Part shown: piece by piece, positions 23,101 through 35,900 of the stretch
Layout of the letters: each line of letters starts with the position of its first letter
How positions within the stretch are numbered: the first letter of the stretch is position 1
Source: Apostichopus japonicus
Taxonomy: Eukaryota > Echinodermata > Holothuroidea > Aspidochirotida > Stichopodidae
Assembly: GCF_037975245.1 (NCBI RefSeq)
Contig: NC_092571.1
Coordinates: 2,524,501-2,588,500 of the forward strand
Length of the DNA stretch: 64,000 bases
Direction of reading: 5' to 3'
Program-made: the position numbers and the translations under genes
The notes under the pieces: model-generated
Seen by the model: the letters and a program-made list of their open reading frames with translations, nothing else
Told to the model about the DNA's origin: nothing
Databases searched by the model: none

Positions 23101-25330
23101 AGTTATCCGTCAGTTTATCTTTATTTTTGTTGAAAAATGGATAATTTGACGGCTAACATATAGGAACTATCCAAAACAGCTAAATCTTTATGCAGTATTT
23201 GATATTGCTTTGTACACCATAACATAAAAATTCTTTTAAATGAGTATTTAAGAAGAACCGACCCCCCTCTCCCTTCCACGGTGCCTTCATGCAGTTCAAC
23301 ATATTTTCATGGTAGGTTATATATATACTTATATATATATATACTTACATATATATATCTATATATAAAGTTAAACTAAAAACTTGCAAATAAAAAATTC
23401 AAACAGACTAAAAACTGTTTACAAACTGCTTTTCTACTTCCAAAATGTCTGCTTAGGTAAAATGTATAAAAAATGAGTGGGCCTGATGTTTCGATCCTGC
23501 AGGCATCTTATTAAGTAGCTGAGGCAAAAACAGAGTATGGACACAGAATAGAGACAACTTCTTTGGACAGACAGGTAAAGAGTAAAATTTGTGAGATCGG
23601 ATGAAGGAGTTGAAGGGATAAACTCCCCAGAGAGTGTAACAACGGGACTTAATGAAGTAATGGAGGGAATAGGAGAAAAAGGAAATATATGGTAACAGGC
23701 TGTTAACTAAGAGAAACCACCCAGACACAGTTTGCTTAAGTAAGGAATGACTGTGGATGCAATGCCTTACCACCATTCAACCTCATGAATGTAACATCCA
23801 AGAAGGAAATGTCTATCCCCTCCCCCCCCCCCCCCCCATCCCCTTTCCTCTCCCTTCATCCTCTCTCTCCTCTTCAAAACATTCTCCTTTCTTTCCTTCT
23901 CCCCAATCAACTCCATTACTAATTAACTTCAGGCCCTTCGACATTTATTAAAAAATATATATATATATATAAAGTATAGACAAAGAATTAAGATATAATA
24001 ATTGTGTTTAGTAATAATGATATATTTAACCAACTTTTCCCACATTTACAAATTTATAAAACTTTTATCAAATATATCAGTCAGTTTAAGGTCTTCAAGT
24101 TCAGATTTATTTACAACGGTCAAATTAAGTCTTACAAACGAACTAAACGTTTTACAAATAAGCCAAAATTTCCTTTTTTTCCCCCCTGACAACAACATAA
24201 CTCTTTTCCATGTGGCATCTACATCACGTCGTGTTCCATAAAATCAAGAAAAGAGTAACAATACATCTTAATCAGTGAAATCTTAATTGCTTGTTTTTCT
24301 TGCCAAAATGCAGCAACCCTTTACATTAACATGTAAGTTTCAATCAAGAAAAAAAACTCAAAAAAGAACATGATTCTTACAAAAGTTATTGAAAACAGAA
24401 GAAAGAGGAAAGGATGGAATGACCATGCTACATTTTAAAGATAATGGCAAAACCCGGCATTTGAGACTTAACCAATCGAAACATGTCTCTTATTATTTCA
24501 AATATCTGTCATATTAACCAATTTTCTACATTGGGAGTACTTTTCTTTGAAACAAATGATGCAAAGTCAAACCCCCCCCCCAAAAAAAACCCCAGCAACA
24601 ATCCAAGTGGAAAAAAATTGCTAATTGCAAGTGTTTGGAAATGTAGATACCAAGTTTATTTGTAACGGACATACCAAGATGGAGCATTAATGACACACAT
24701 TCTACCAAGTTATGCAAAGAACACTGATTTTTTTTTATCCACATGGAGACGCATGTGACTACAGTATGTATCGCACGATACATCTCATATGTAAATCAAC
24801 CGTTGACAGGTGATGTTTCCATACTAATATAATCCCATACCACCCACATACGCTGCAGGGGTAAAATCACTACAGCATAATTGATCTAGAGATATTGTAA
24901 TATCACTAATTACTTAGTCACTAGTTAGTTTTCAGGCAGCATAGTAATTAATCTAGCATTTAAGTTATCTATTCACCAGAAGAGAAACCTTAGGCAGAAA
25001 AAAAAACCCAACAGGAAACAATTTGAATCCTTTCTCTTTAGTTATTTAAATTTGTGGTTGTACAGAAAATAGCTTGGCGACATAGGTAATTCTATCAGCG
25101 AAATTTTGACAACAAAGGATATCAAGCTGTGTGGAAACTGTGAGGCAGGAAGGAGCAGAGGGTTAGGCAGTTACTGATACCCCCATGTATTGGATATTTG
25201 TTCAACTCATTGTCTTAAAATGGGTGTTGTTGGTACTTCCATGCCATAAGTATCAATAAATAACTGAAGGCTTACAGTACTACTTCTTGGCTATGGAAAG
25301 GAGAATGAAGGGGGGGGGGGAGGTGTGTGT

Positions 25331-25412
25331 TGGGGGGGTTAAGGGATGAGCATGGGAGGTTAGTACCTTGTGGGGGGGGGCTAAGGGAAGAGCATGGGAG
25401 GTTAGTACCTTT
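25331..25412 (+). repeat. G-rich tandem duplication
   Basis: Two copies of a unit with GAGCATGGGAGGTTAGTACC, each preceded by a run of G and CTAAGGG or TTAAGGG. Only two units. Confidence 0.75.
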
Positions 25413-26954
25413 AGGCACTACAAATATCTTCTACGCATACAGTAACTGGCACAAACTGTGCAAAATTACTCTTTCATATTTTATTTATATTATATTATTA
25501 TTATATTTTGGTTTATCAGTCCTCACTTCCACTTTATCAACTGCTGAATCTTTGCAATTCTGTTGAATTGATTAAATCATACAAATATGAGACTCCCATA
25601 CTTGTTGTGTACCAAGAAACTTCACCTGTTACCACTCCATATTAGATAATGACCTATTTCTCAGCACATCCTATTTCTTCTCTCCCAAAACACTCCACTG
25701 AATTCTGCCGCACAACCTGACTAAACTGTCAAAACATTCAAAATATCTGTCATCATTTCATCTGACATTTTAAAGACGGTTCAATTGACGAAATTCAAAA
25801 TTTTTTGCTCAAGGCCAATTTTGCTTGAAAACACTTGGCGAGCATCACTATTCTCTTTTGTTACAACTTGCCTGAGAAATTGTCTTAACCTTTTCAAAAA
25901 GGCACTCCTCAAAAGCTGCAATTTTCTTTTGATGCTATCTGTCTGTCTGCATTTATAAGAGAGATCTACGGACGGAGAACTCGTCATGATGGCCAGGTAA
26001 TAATCGGACGACAATATACATCTCCATCTCCACTGTGAGAGGAGTGACCATGAATGAGAAATGAAAGGGAAGGAATAGAAAATGTCAAAAAATACAAAGA
26101 GGAAAACTGAATTGACAAAAGGTCAGAGTGACAGTCTGCATCTTAGGTGAATGTATAAACAGTTAAACACTGATGATGGAGGGGGGGTGGGGGGAGGGCT
26201 AGAGGTTCTGCCAAGGGGCAGTCCAAAACCATTCTCTACTCTATCTCTGAATCTCACCATCAATTAACATCCAACTTCTCTACCCGTTTCTGACTTTTCT
26301 TTAAAGCAGTTTAGAAAAAAAAAAACTTTTCATGGTTTTATAGTCACATGTTGATGTTCAAAAAGATTCCATCTTGATTAACTGCTAAAGTCTGAACCCC
26401 TAGGGAGGGGGGGGGAATGGGTGCTCCTCCCTTGTATAAACTTTCCCTGACCTACTTACTTTTCCAATTATTTTCTGTTTCATGCCAAGGTTTATAGATG
26501 TGAAGACTGCAATGGCTCTGTTTATCTTCATTAGTTGGAACTCCTGGTCATTAAGTTATAAGAATAGATACAACTTTCTGACTTACTGAATGTTTTGAAT
26601 CTGTCAAAGCCATTGTTTATGGATAGCTTTTCACTCTTTGACCTTTTCATACACAATACATGGTTTCCTTGAACTTGTGGGTTAAGGTTTTCCCCCCTGG
26701 GTGGTAAAATTACCTTGTGGTGACTCGTGCAAAAGAGATGCTAGATATTGTTGACTGAAATAATCCTACTCAATGAAGCTCCTGGCTGTGCTTGTTTTTG
26801 TCAATTTCGTTGACAAAACTGTCCACTTCTAATCAAATAGCTTACTTCATGGCCATTATCAAAGGAGGGCTTAATGACATGATTCAATGCCAAAAATGGA
26901 GAACAAACTGCGTTGTTCTTCACGGGTACACAAGGAATTAATATTCGTCCTTTA

Positions 26955-27307
26955 CAGTCTGAATAAGTTGTCCCCCTTAGAGATGAGTCATAACTTCAGA
27001 TCATTCTTACACTACCCACAGAAAGAACCCTGCCAAGACAAAACGTCTATTAAAGAGATATGGTTTACCATGTATGGTAGCCCTATGTACAATGACACAT
27101 TGTCTCAGTGACATGGTTTACCATGTATTAAACATCTGTGGTAGCCTATGTACAATGAAACAAGATTACCTCATTCATAAAAACAAAAGTTTTGAGTAAC
27201 AATGGAGTACCCAATTACAGTCTGAATAATTTGTGGGCCTTAGAGATGAGTCATACCTTCAGATCATTCTTACACTACCCACTGAAAGAACCCTGCCAAG
27301 ACAAAAC
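26955..27307 (+). repeat. Local direct duplication
   Basis: About 90 bp at 26955-27045 recurs at 27217-27307 with few changes (shared TTAGAGATGAGTCATA and AGAACCCTGCCAAGACAAAA). The ATGGTTTACCATGTA words between are repeated too, so a segment of about 260 bp seems duplicated. Confidence 0.8.
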
Positions 27308-29684
27308 CACCATTGTCTCAGTGACATGGTTTACCATGTAGGGTAGCCCTATGTACAATGACACATTATTTCCTCATTCAAATAAACAAAAGTTTTAAGT
27401 AACAATGGAGTACCTGATCAAAGCCTGGTACACTATTCAGAGTGACAGTTAAGTATTGTATCTATGCCATGAGAAGTTACAATGGAGTTCTAAGTTAAAC
27501 CTGCAGAAAATGCAGAATAGTACAGTAGTACTTCATAACTAGTTACTGAGAGGAACCTCACCAATGTCACATTAACGAGACCCTACACTAACTGGCATTG
27601 AGGTATGGACATCATTAACAGTTAGGTGTACAGATTCTTATCAAACTAAAAATAAATCTTCTTTAAAAGCTCCCACATTTCTCTGGGCAAAAAAACCACA
27701 TTGTTGAGTATGTTAATACCTGACACACTTTGTTTGGGCATTTCATCACACAAAATACATTGATGATCTAAGCATCTCCCTAGATGATGTGTTGCTCTAT
27801 CCTATATAACAACTCCCTGGGTGTGACCAGCCCATTCTTCAAATTTCATTTATGAGAAATACTAAAAATAAAACTCTTTGTAACCTTCAAACAATTTAAT
27901 GACACTATTACAGTGTTGCAGCTGTGGACATTCTGTGGTCTTGTCATATTAAGGTTTTCACACCTATTGTAGAAGAGAACTTTTGTAAAAGCTTTCCTGA
28001 ACTCAATGAATTGACAACGGGACAAAAATAGACCTTCTTTTCAAATCCATGTGAGATTTGCGATGGTCCGTAGTTTCATATATTGGTAGTTAATATCATC
28101 GGTTACCATAAATCACATGCTTTCAAACATGTGGAGATATCAACGGTTTTTATTTGCTCTCTCTTCATGCATAATAGCATAACAACTAGAAACAGTTTAT
28201 AATAGTATGAAGTTTTGCACAAATAAACCTAAACACCATATTCAATTTTTATATTCCATGTACATGGCTCCATTGTCAAAGCAGAGCTTCTGCCTGTAAA
28301 GGCTAGTTTTGTTCAAGGAACACATTTTTCAATGAGTAAATTCAAAATATTTCATCCAAATGTCAGAAATTCTTGATTCTGTTTATACGACGCATAAACA
28401 AGAAAGATAGACCACTAAAATCGTTAATTCATAACCAGATACAGAAAGGTATCTTACCCACCAAGTGGATTCCCACATTTAAATTTAACAGTGATTTATG
28501 TAAAAATACTCTTCCTCGATGCGAAAAAAGTACTCGTAAAATTTGCCATTGAGATCAGGCAGAATCAACCCAGACGAAAAACAGTCTGCAGATTTCAAAG
28601 GCAGTATTTATGACTAATGCTTGATGAGTCACAAACAAGTTTGTTTAAGTCTTACTCATTCTGTTTTCATTTATTCCTTTTCCCCCAGCAGGTTTTTTGG
28701 CAGTGCCTCCAGCTAACTAAAAATATTACAACCCCTTGAGGAAAAGCATTTAAAAAAAAAAAGAACAGTGATGAGAAATCTTAAATAAATGCCCCAAAAT
28801 GCAAGCAAGAGCATTTTTGCACTTTGTCATACATCGAAACTTCATCTTCGAGCCATACAGTCCGCGTGTCTGTACTACAGTATGTCAACACTATGTTTCA
28901 TAGGTAGGAAGCTACGGAAACGAAAGATAGCTCTGCGGGATGCAGTTCCTGTCAGTAATGGAAACTTGAGAAATGACTGTCGGGTCATTCCTGCAATCAC
29001 TTAAAATTATGTGAATTGTTGTTTTCTTTATAGCAATGTACAAATATTAAATATTGGTTTCTATGGAGACTGATGTGCACATATTTAAACCCAAAAGTCA
29101 TACAGTCCACATATTAGTAATATATATTGTTTTAATGATCACAACACACAGCCTAACATATATATATATATATATACATGGTTTATAAGACAGCAGGCAC
29201 TACAGTGGATAAATGAATGACCTAGGGCAGTTGATATATAATGTATGTATGCTTTGGATATTAAAATCAACAAATCTTTCAACGGACAGTCGGTTTTTCT
29301 CACCTTCTTAACTCTTCACTTAATTTCTACTTGTAAGGTTTTCTATAGTGGTGGGGTGCACAAAGTGTTTCCAACAAAAAGCAAAAGAAAAGCTGTAATC
29401 ATAAATTATGATGATAACCTTGATAATATACAAATTATATTAAACTTTTTCCCAAATCTGGAATTGACATCCAAAAAAAAAAAAAACTTCACTAGGATTA
29501 TTGAAACTTTTCCAAATAAACTTTTTTTCCTCCCGACATCTTTTTTGTTTGTTTGTTTAATCAAAATGCTGTACAGTAAAAAATCTCATGCAAAAATCAA
29601 GGTTTTTCTCTTATTATTAACAAATTTATCCCTGGTTTATGCAGATATTGACGTTTTGAACATTTTGTTGTAATGTGCGGCTTT

Positions 29685-29914
29685 TTAGACATTTTCCTTG
29701 TCGAGACCAGCCGGCCCGTATCTTGCGATTAATCGAGTCGGGCGAGTGGCCCCCACTTGCTGATGCTTTGTCGCCGTGGCGGACGGAGAGTTCTTGGCGA
29801 CGACGTTGTTCCGAGAAGACAATGGTGATCGTGATCTTTGGGTCAGCGATGCCTGAAAGTTATCCTTCAGAGATCTCTTTGCAGTGGTATTACCTCTGTA
29901 TTTCACTCCTGACT
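29685..29914 (-). CDS. CDCA3: CDCA3 terminal coding exon with KEN box
   Basis: Encodes residues 220-295. It is basic and Ser-rich, with RSRSPLSS and the end DKENV, closely paralleling the human C-terminus. Acceptor AACAG, stop TAA at 29685-29687. GC content is visibly higher than in the flanking DNA. Confidence 0.93.
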
Positions 29915-32900
29915 CTGTTAGGAAAGGAAAAAAATGATATACTAGGTAACTAATGCTGCTAATGGAGCACTGGAAGGGAGGGGGGGGGTGGGGAGATAAG
30001 AAGATGATATACAACCAACTCGAGGGTGTTTGGTATGTTAGTGGAGGTGCCATTGGTTAGAATTGTACACACACCAATGTACAGGTACCCATGCCAATTT
30101 TATTCAGATTTGCACAAGTGTATAATATAGAATCAGGACATAACTTCTCCACAAGATACATTAGTTCCACAATACTGTATGTGCATGTACAATTATTTCA
30201 GAAAATAACATTTCCATTGGTGGGGGATGTGGGGGGGGGGTAGGAAGTAGACTGGAGGGGGTTGACTGGATAGCATATGTAGTAAACTTGCAGTCGTTTT
30301 CACGATGTGTCACTTTGTACCAATCATTACTTAAGTGCCACTGATGAAATGATTTGTAATGTTTTTTACAAATAATAGCAGATATCATAGACCTATATAT
30401 AACAATTTGTTAATTGTTCTTTGGGCGGGGGTTAACAATGGAAAATATAATTACAGCAGGATTACAGGTATGTGAACCTCTCCCCAGCTGTGACATTTGT
30501 CTTTCATACCATGTCCATTTATCACAGTTTTAAACAAACACTCCCACCTACTAATTACTCATACACAATCAACAGCTGTGCTACTGTAACACCACTGAGA
30601 CTTTTTAAGCTAATGAGAAAATGACTCACAAATCTGACTTTTTATTTATAAATTCTATCTATTTATTAGTTGACTAATTAATGCACTTCCCAAAGGTAGG
30701 GGAGGCAGGGGTATGGGCAAATACAGTTTCACCAGACAACACTCCTACAGTATGGTATCAAAAGTCACCCAATAAATGCTAACGATGGTAATGTTACAGT
30801 ACATATTGTCAAAGTACAAAAAAGAAAGAAAAAGGAATACCTCTACTATGACTATCACTGTATGATCTATCATAACTCCAGGCGTGATTAACAAATAACC
30901 ACCTCACCCACACCCACCCATCCATAACATATACACTGTATCCCTCCCTCAGAATAAATTTATGATTTACAGGAATGGAATCTTAAATGACCTTTGAAAC
31001 TCACTGACTGTACAGTAGTTCCTGTTCAGTACTTGTACCTCGCTTGTCTAGAAAACTGTGGGTTTATTATTGGTTCACTGAGCACTGAGTACATAACGAC
31101 AATAGACATAATTTGAAAAGTAAACAGTGTTTCAATGTGCAGTAAGTACCAAATAAACAACAGAATATATAGATCCTTTGCCAATTATAGGTTTTAAGCC
31201 GAACAACCTCTGTCCTGGATTGACAATGAAGTTACTGTGTGTTACCACCAAATATGGAAGTAGCCAACTAAGACATAATATACTAATACTGTAAATACCA
31301 CAGTTATATGTCACTGCTTTGTGTTTTCCTTATTCTGGTTGTACATTGCGTGGAGGAGGTGGAGACTAAACAGCTTCCTGTCATTATAAAATATCAAGTT
31401 TGTTGGTTAAGGTAAAAGACTTGAAACTGGCAATTTAAATTAAATTTTTTTTTTTTTTAATTCATATGGCAGGCAGGAAGCTACTTAGAGAGAACTTAAA
31501 GTAAGCCAGAACCAACCCCCAACAAAAAATGATTGTTTGGTGGTATGACCATAAGAATACAAGTTCTGTTCAAACGAATCAACTGTTAAGTACTGTATAC
31601 TAAAGTGTATGCTACCTGAACAGAAAGGATCTAGCAGAAAGGAAGAGAGCGTAGAGCTTTAAACAGGAAACCAAACTGTCTGACCCCGTTTGTGAAATCC
31701 CGCAGTATTCTTCGAAAACCTTCGTTAGGTTACCGGTTAAACTGACGGATGCAGTAACCCTCCCAATAAGATAATATTACAACACATCTGACCGTCATCG
31801 AATGTTAAAGTTAATAGCATGCTTGTATGCAATCATGGAACGGTACTGAGCTAAGCTAGTTGTACTGTAAAATGACCCCGTTTACAAGAGAAAGTTCCTA
31901 TTATTGTCTGCTGGTTTTCAAAGTTCAATATTATGCATAATGAATTTATATAAACAATGAATGGAAACAATGACACTAAGCCTTTCATGTCGGATTGAAT
32001 TCAAGCAATTTTTTTTTCTTCTTTCCGGGTTTTCGTATCCAGGAAGAGCGTCAGTAAACTCAATGTTTTTATGATAATGTTGGATAATTTGCAGAAATTT
32101 CTACAAAAGCTGTCATTCTTGTGATTTACATACTTAACTTAAACCCTTCAGCAAAACCTTACCAGCGTAAGTGGTCTATGTGAAAGAGAAATAAGAAAAA
32201 AAAAAAAAAGAAATATTCCATTTAAAACTTACTGGTTTGTGGATTTACGACCGACGATACTGACCTGTCTCCCAGTCAATATATATGCAATTTCCTATCT
32301 ACCTTGAAACTACACGAATGGAATGTTTTATTAGCACTACGCCCTCACTTTATACATCACCCAATTCTAACTCTACCATTCAAAGAAGCAAAATACATGT
32401 TTGCAATCTACATATTCATTTATTGAGTTTTAATATTCCTTCACACATTTAAGACCAAAGACGTCTAAATATGGCATTATCAAGCCACATTGCTCTTAGA
32501 AGGTTGGTTTAATTCCTTCTTTATTAAGATGGATATTTTCTATAGACTATAATTGAGATTTGCAGGCGTAATCTAATTTTTTTAAAGCTTTTATTATCTA
32601 ATTTAGCTACAATAAGTCTTTCATTGTTATCTCAATGTCAACACTGATTTACATAACTCACTTTGAAAATATCAACCCCTCCCCCCACCCAAGAGAAACC
32701 CCAGTACATTTCATTTATTAGTTGCAGTTACAACAAGACAGACTGACAGCCTCTGTAGAAGCCTGAAACCCTGTGATTTCCCCCGAAAGGAGCAAGATTT
32801 CTCCCCAGATAATTGGGGAAGATTTTCAATGCAAAGATCTTTATCTTACTGTACTCAACTGTCATTGCTTTCAATGTCAAAAATGTTACAAAATTCCCTT

Positions 32901-35900
32901 CGAAAATATTAATAAAAGGAAAGTAAAATATTTCATATCCATAGTGGCACTATGACACCACACACAGGTAAAATGGCAACCTCTGACATGACCCTGAAAT
33001 CCTGTTACCCCCCCCCCCACCCCTCCCGAAATGAGCAAGATATTTCTTCAGATAATTGGGGGCAGATTATCAACACAAAGATTTCATTATCCTAGAAGCT
33101 AAAACTCAAACTTGCAGAAGAGACTTTACTACCTACGGTGGCCCTGACATGAACAAATGATGAATTTTTGGCAGTAAAAACTTGACAGATTTGACAAAAA
33201 CCAGATTCTTTAATAATGTAACATACAATAGTTAGGGCAGCTTTGTCTCTGTCAAGGACAAATTCATGAGTGTTTGTGGTTTGGTTTTTCCCTTCATGTC
33301 CCTTAAACCAGACTGCAACCTGTGGTTTTCCTCTAAATAATATTCATTTTAGAAATGTGACAAAGAAGAATCTGTCACTTTCATTTATTCTCCAAAGAAT
33401 TTGGGATTTTTTTTCCATCTTGGCCCAAGTTGAGTAAAGACCACCAACCTTACAGTTTGACAAGCTGTACTTATCATACTGTACTATGAATATGTAAAAA
33501 CTTTTCAAGTACAGTGTCTTGAAATCCACACCATATTGGCATTTCATAGATTGTAGCTGTTGCATAGATTCACCACTATAATTAAGTACAGCAATTACAG
33601 TACATAATGCCACTGCGAGTAAATCAGGGACTATGTTAATGCAAAACCACATGCAGTCTGCATTAAATTAAATACCCAAATATATTTCAAACCTAACACA
33701 GAAATATGTTGACTTGAGTGTGTTTTAATGTTGTTTTGGTAATTACTTTTTGATTAGAAATTTGATGATTATCACAGCACAGTATGTGAAATCTCTCAAA
33801 TAATAAGTACAAGTTAATACATCTTTAGCTAAACAATCTGTGACTTAGGTATTACAAAAATGCTAAAATATTACTTTAATGGGGGAAGACCTACAGGTGC
33901 AATACAAGTAGTGATGAGGCAGGTACAGTACAGTAAGAGAGGACTGTAGCAAAAATATGGAAGGAACTGTACATGAGCTGAACATATATATATATACAAT
34001 ACTTAACACTGTAAACAAGTCTGTATGTATAGTACTATATATGCAACAATAAAACCATGGATGTGCACTTATACCACATGCCTCCACTATGATAGTTTAA
34101 GACAGAGGAACTACTCCAAGCTAGTTTGAAATTTGAAGACAAACATTTGCAAGGAGATTGATCGAGTCGATTTTCTGGTTCAGTTCTTGCATTTTCCTTT
34201 GCAACTTGGAGGAAACGCAATCTACCACACGTGACCGACCGCATTCCGTGTGGCATTATTCAAATACATGGCAGGTGCTACGGTTAAGAGGCACTTCAAC
34301 TTAAGTAAAACCGGACAGGTCTGATCCGACGGTCACGGTTCCATAACAAATCAGGTCTAATTACAAATAATTTGGTCGCTGATTAGATAAGGTAACTGAA
34401 AACTCAAACTGACACTCAGAATTTCTTGTCGAGCTTTATAAAGGTTATTCTTCATTGCAAGTCCAAACTCGGCAGAGAAGTACAGTAAATATCTCAAACA
34501 TCACTGGGGGGATGGGGGGTGCATTCATTGTGTACTGTGTGCAGCTAGGACATACAGTAGGCAACCATGATTGTGAAGGGCTTCTAGGAATTTATAATTC
34601 CGACTTAATTACAAATGACTAAGTTGTATCAAGGAAAATGTAGGAAGACAAGCTACAGTAAGCATGGAAGGGGTGAAGCGCATCTGAATTAATTACAAAT
34701 GGTTCAAAAGGTTTGTAGTCTGAGGAGAGTATGAGATGGAAGGGATGGGGGGGGAGGGGATGGGGTGAGGTTGTCTGAATTAGGTGCAAATGATTCACAA
34801 AGAATGGAGGAACTACTTAAGCTGAGATGGAAGGGGGAGGAGGGGGGAAGCAGTGGGTGGAAAGAAGGCTGAATGGCATTTAAAAATTACAAATGATGCA
34901 CAAAGGAATGAAGGAAGAAACTAAGCTGAAAATGGAAGGGATGTGGTGGGAATTGGGGAAGGGTAAGGGGCAGTTGGACAAACAAAAGGATTAGTCTACT
35001 ATAATAACTTCATGACTGACCTTTAAAATCCAAAGGGATACCAGCTTGGTTCATTATGACATTATATGGCTGTCTTTACATTTCACCATATTTTCCATAT
35101 TCCAATAATTTTCATTCAACCTTGTTGCAATATTTTATTTTTTTCAACAAACAATTATACCAATTATTATTCTCTGTGAAATCAGAGAAAGAGTTACTGT
35201 CGAGCAACGAAGCAAGAGAAACTTAATGACGATATTACCACTTCAATAAAGTACAGGTAATATCCAGATATCCAAGTACAAGCTACTCTCTCTGGGAGCA
35301 GGAAATATTTAATTTATGGTTACTCCACTCCTCATCATTTTCTATGAAATTTCTTCAGATCTGCATCATTAAACCAAACACACAGCTTACAAGTCCTTCT
35401 GGGAAATGGAAAAGTTGTAAAACTGTCCTCTACAGTACATATGAATTTTAATTTGAGCAACTCTCAACAACAAGTGTTTACAAATTTTCTTCTGAAAATA
35501 GGATCAAAATACTGATCTAACGCACTTTGCTCATCTGAAAATAAATTCTGGGAAATGGCTTGTTTACAATTGCAATAACCACGTTCAATTTCGCGGAGGG
35601 CACACATCAACTTAATAGCTCATTGTTCAACGGAACAGAATATGATTAATTAGCTAATAAAACCGTAAATTGCGTTTTAATTTAAATGTTCCGTGGAACC
35701 TATCAGAGAGAGAGACAGAACATCAGTCTTTTCTATCTAGATATATTGAACGTACTGTACTGTCTTGTAAAAGCTTCAATAGGCCTATAATGTACTGTAC
35801 TGCTGACTGGACTGTGCTGTGTAAACTTGTACTGTACATGTACATGAAACTAATAAGTTATGATGTATACAACTTACAAAAAGGGGTCATGGAACAAAAA

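Larger units (their letters stand above)
16220..29684. other. Intergenic region between PCLAF and CDCA3
   Basis: 13.5 kb holding the PCLAF promoter, nested transposon remnants (16892-18764), a large inverted repeat (19628-20980), a possible short MITE near 22970-23100, AT microsatellites near 23325-23365 and 29155-29175, a short tandem repeat at 25331-25412 and a local duplication at 26955-27307. The last part next to 29684 should carry the CDCA3 3' UTR. No other gene could be supported. Confidence 0.6.

Noticed and set aside
23453-23776. 107-codon minus-strand open frame with a GCCTGCAGGATCGAAAC motif nearby
   Set aside because: The motif resembles tails of some retroelements, but the frame has no domain; left unassigned.
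29245-29673. 142-codon plus-strand open frame
   Set aside because: Phe/Lys/Leu-rich low-complexity translation of AT-rich DNA, opposite the CDCA3 3' UTR; no domain.
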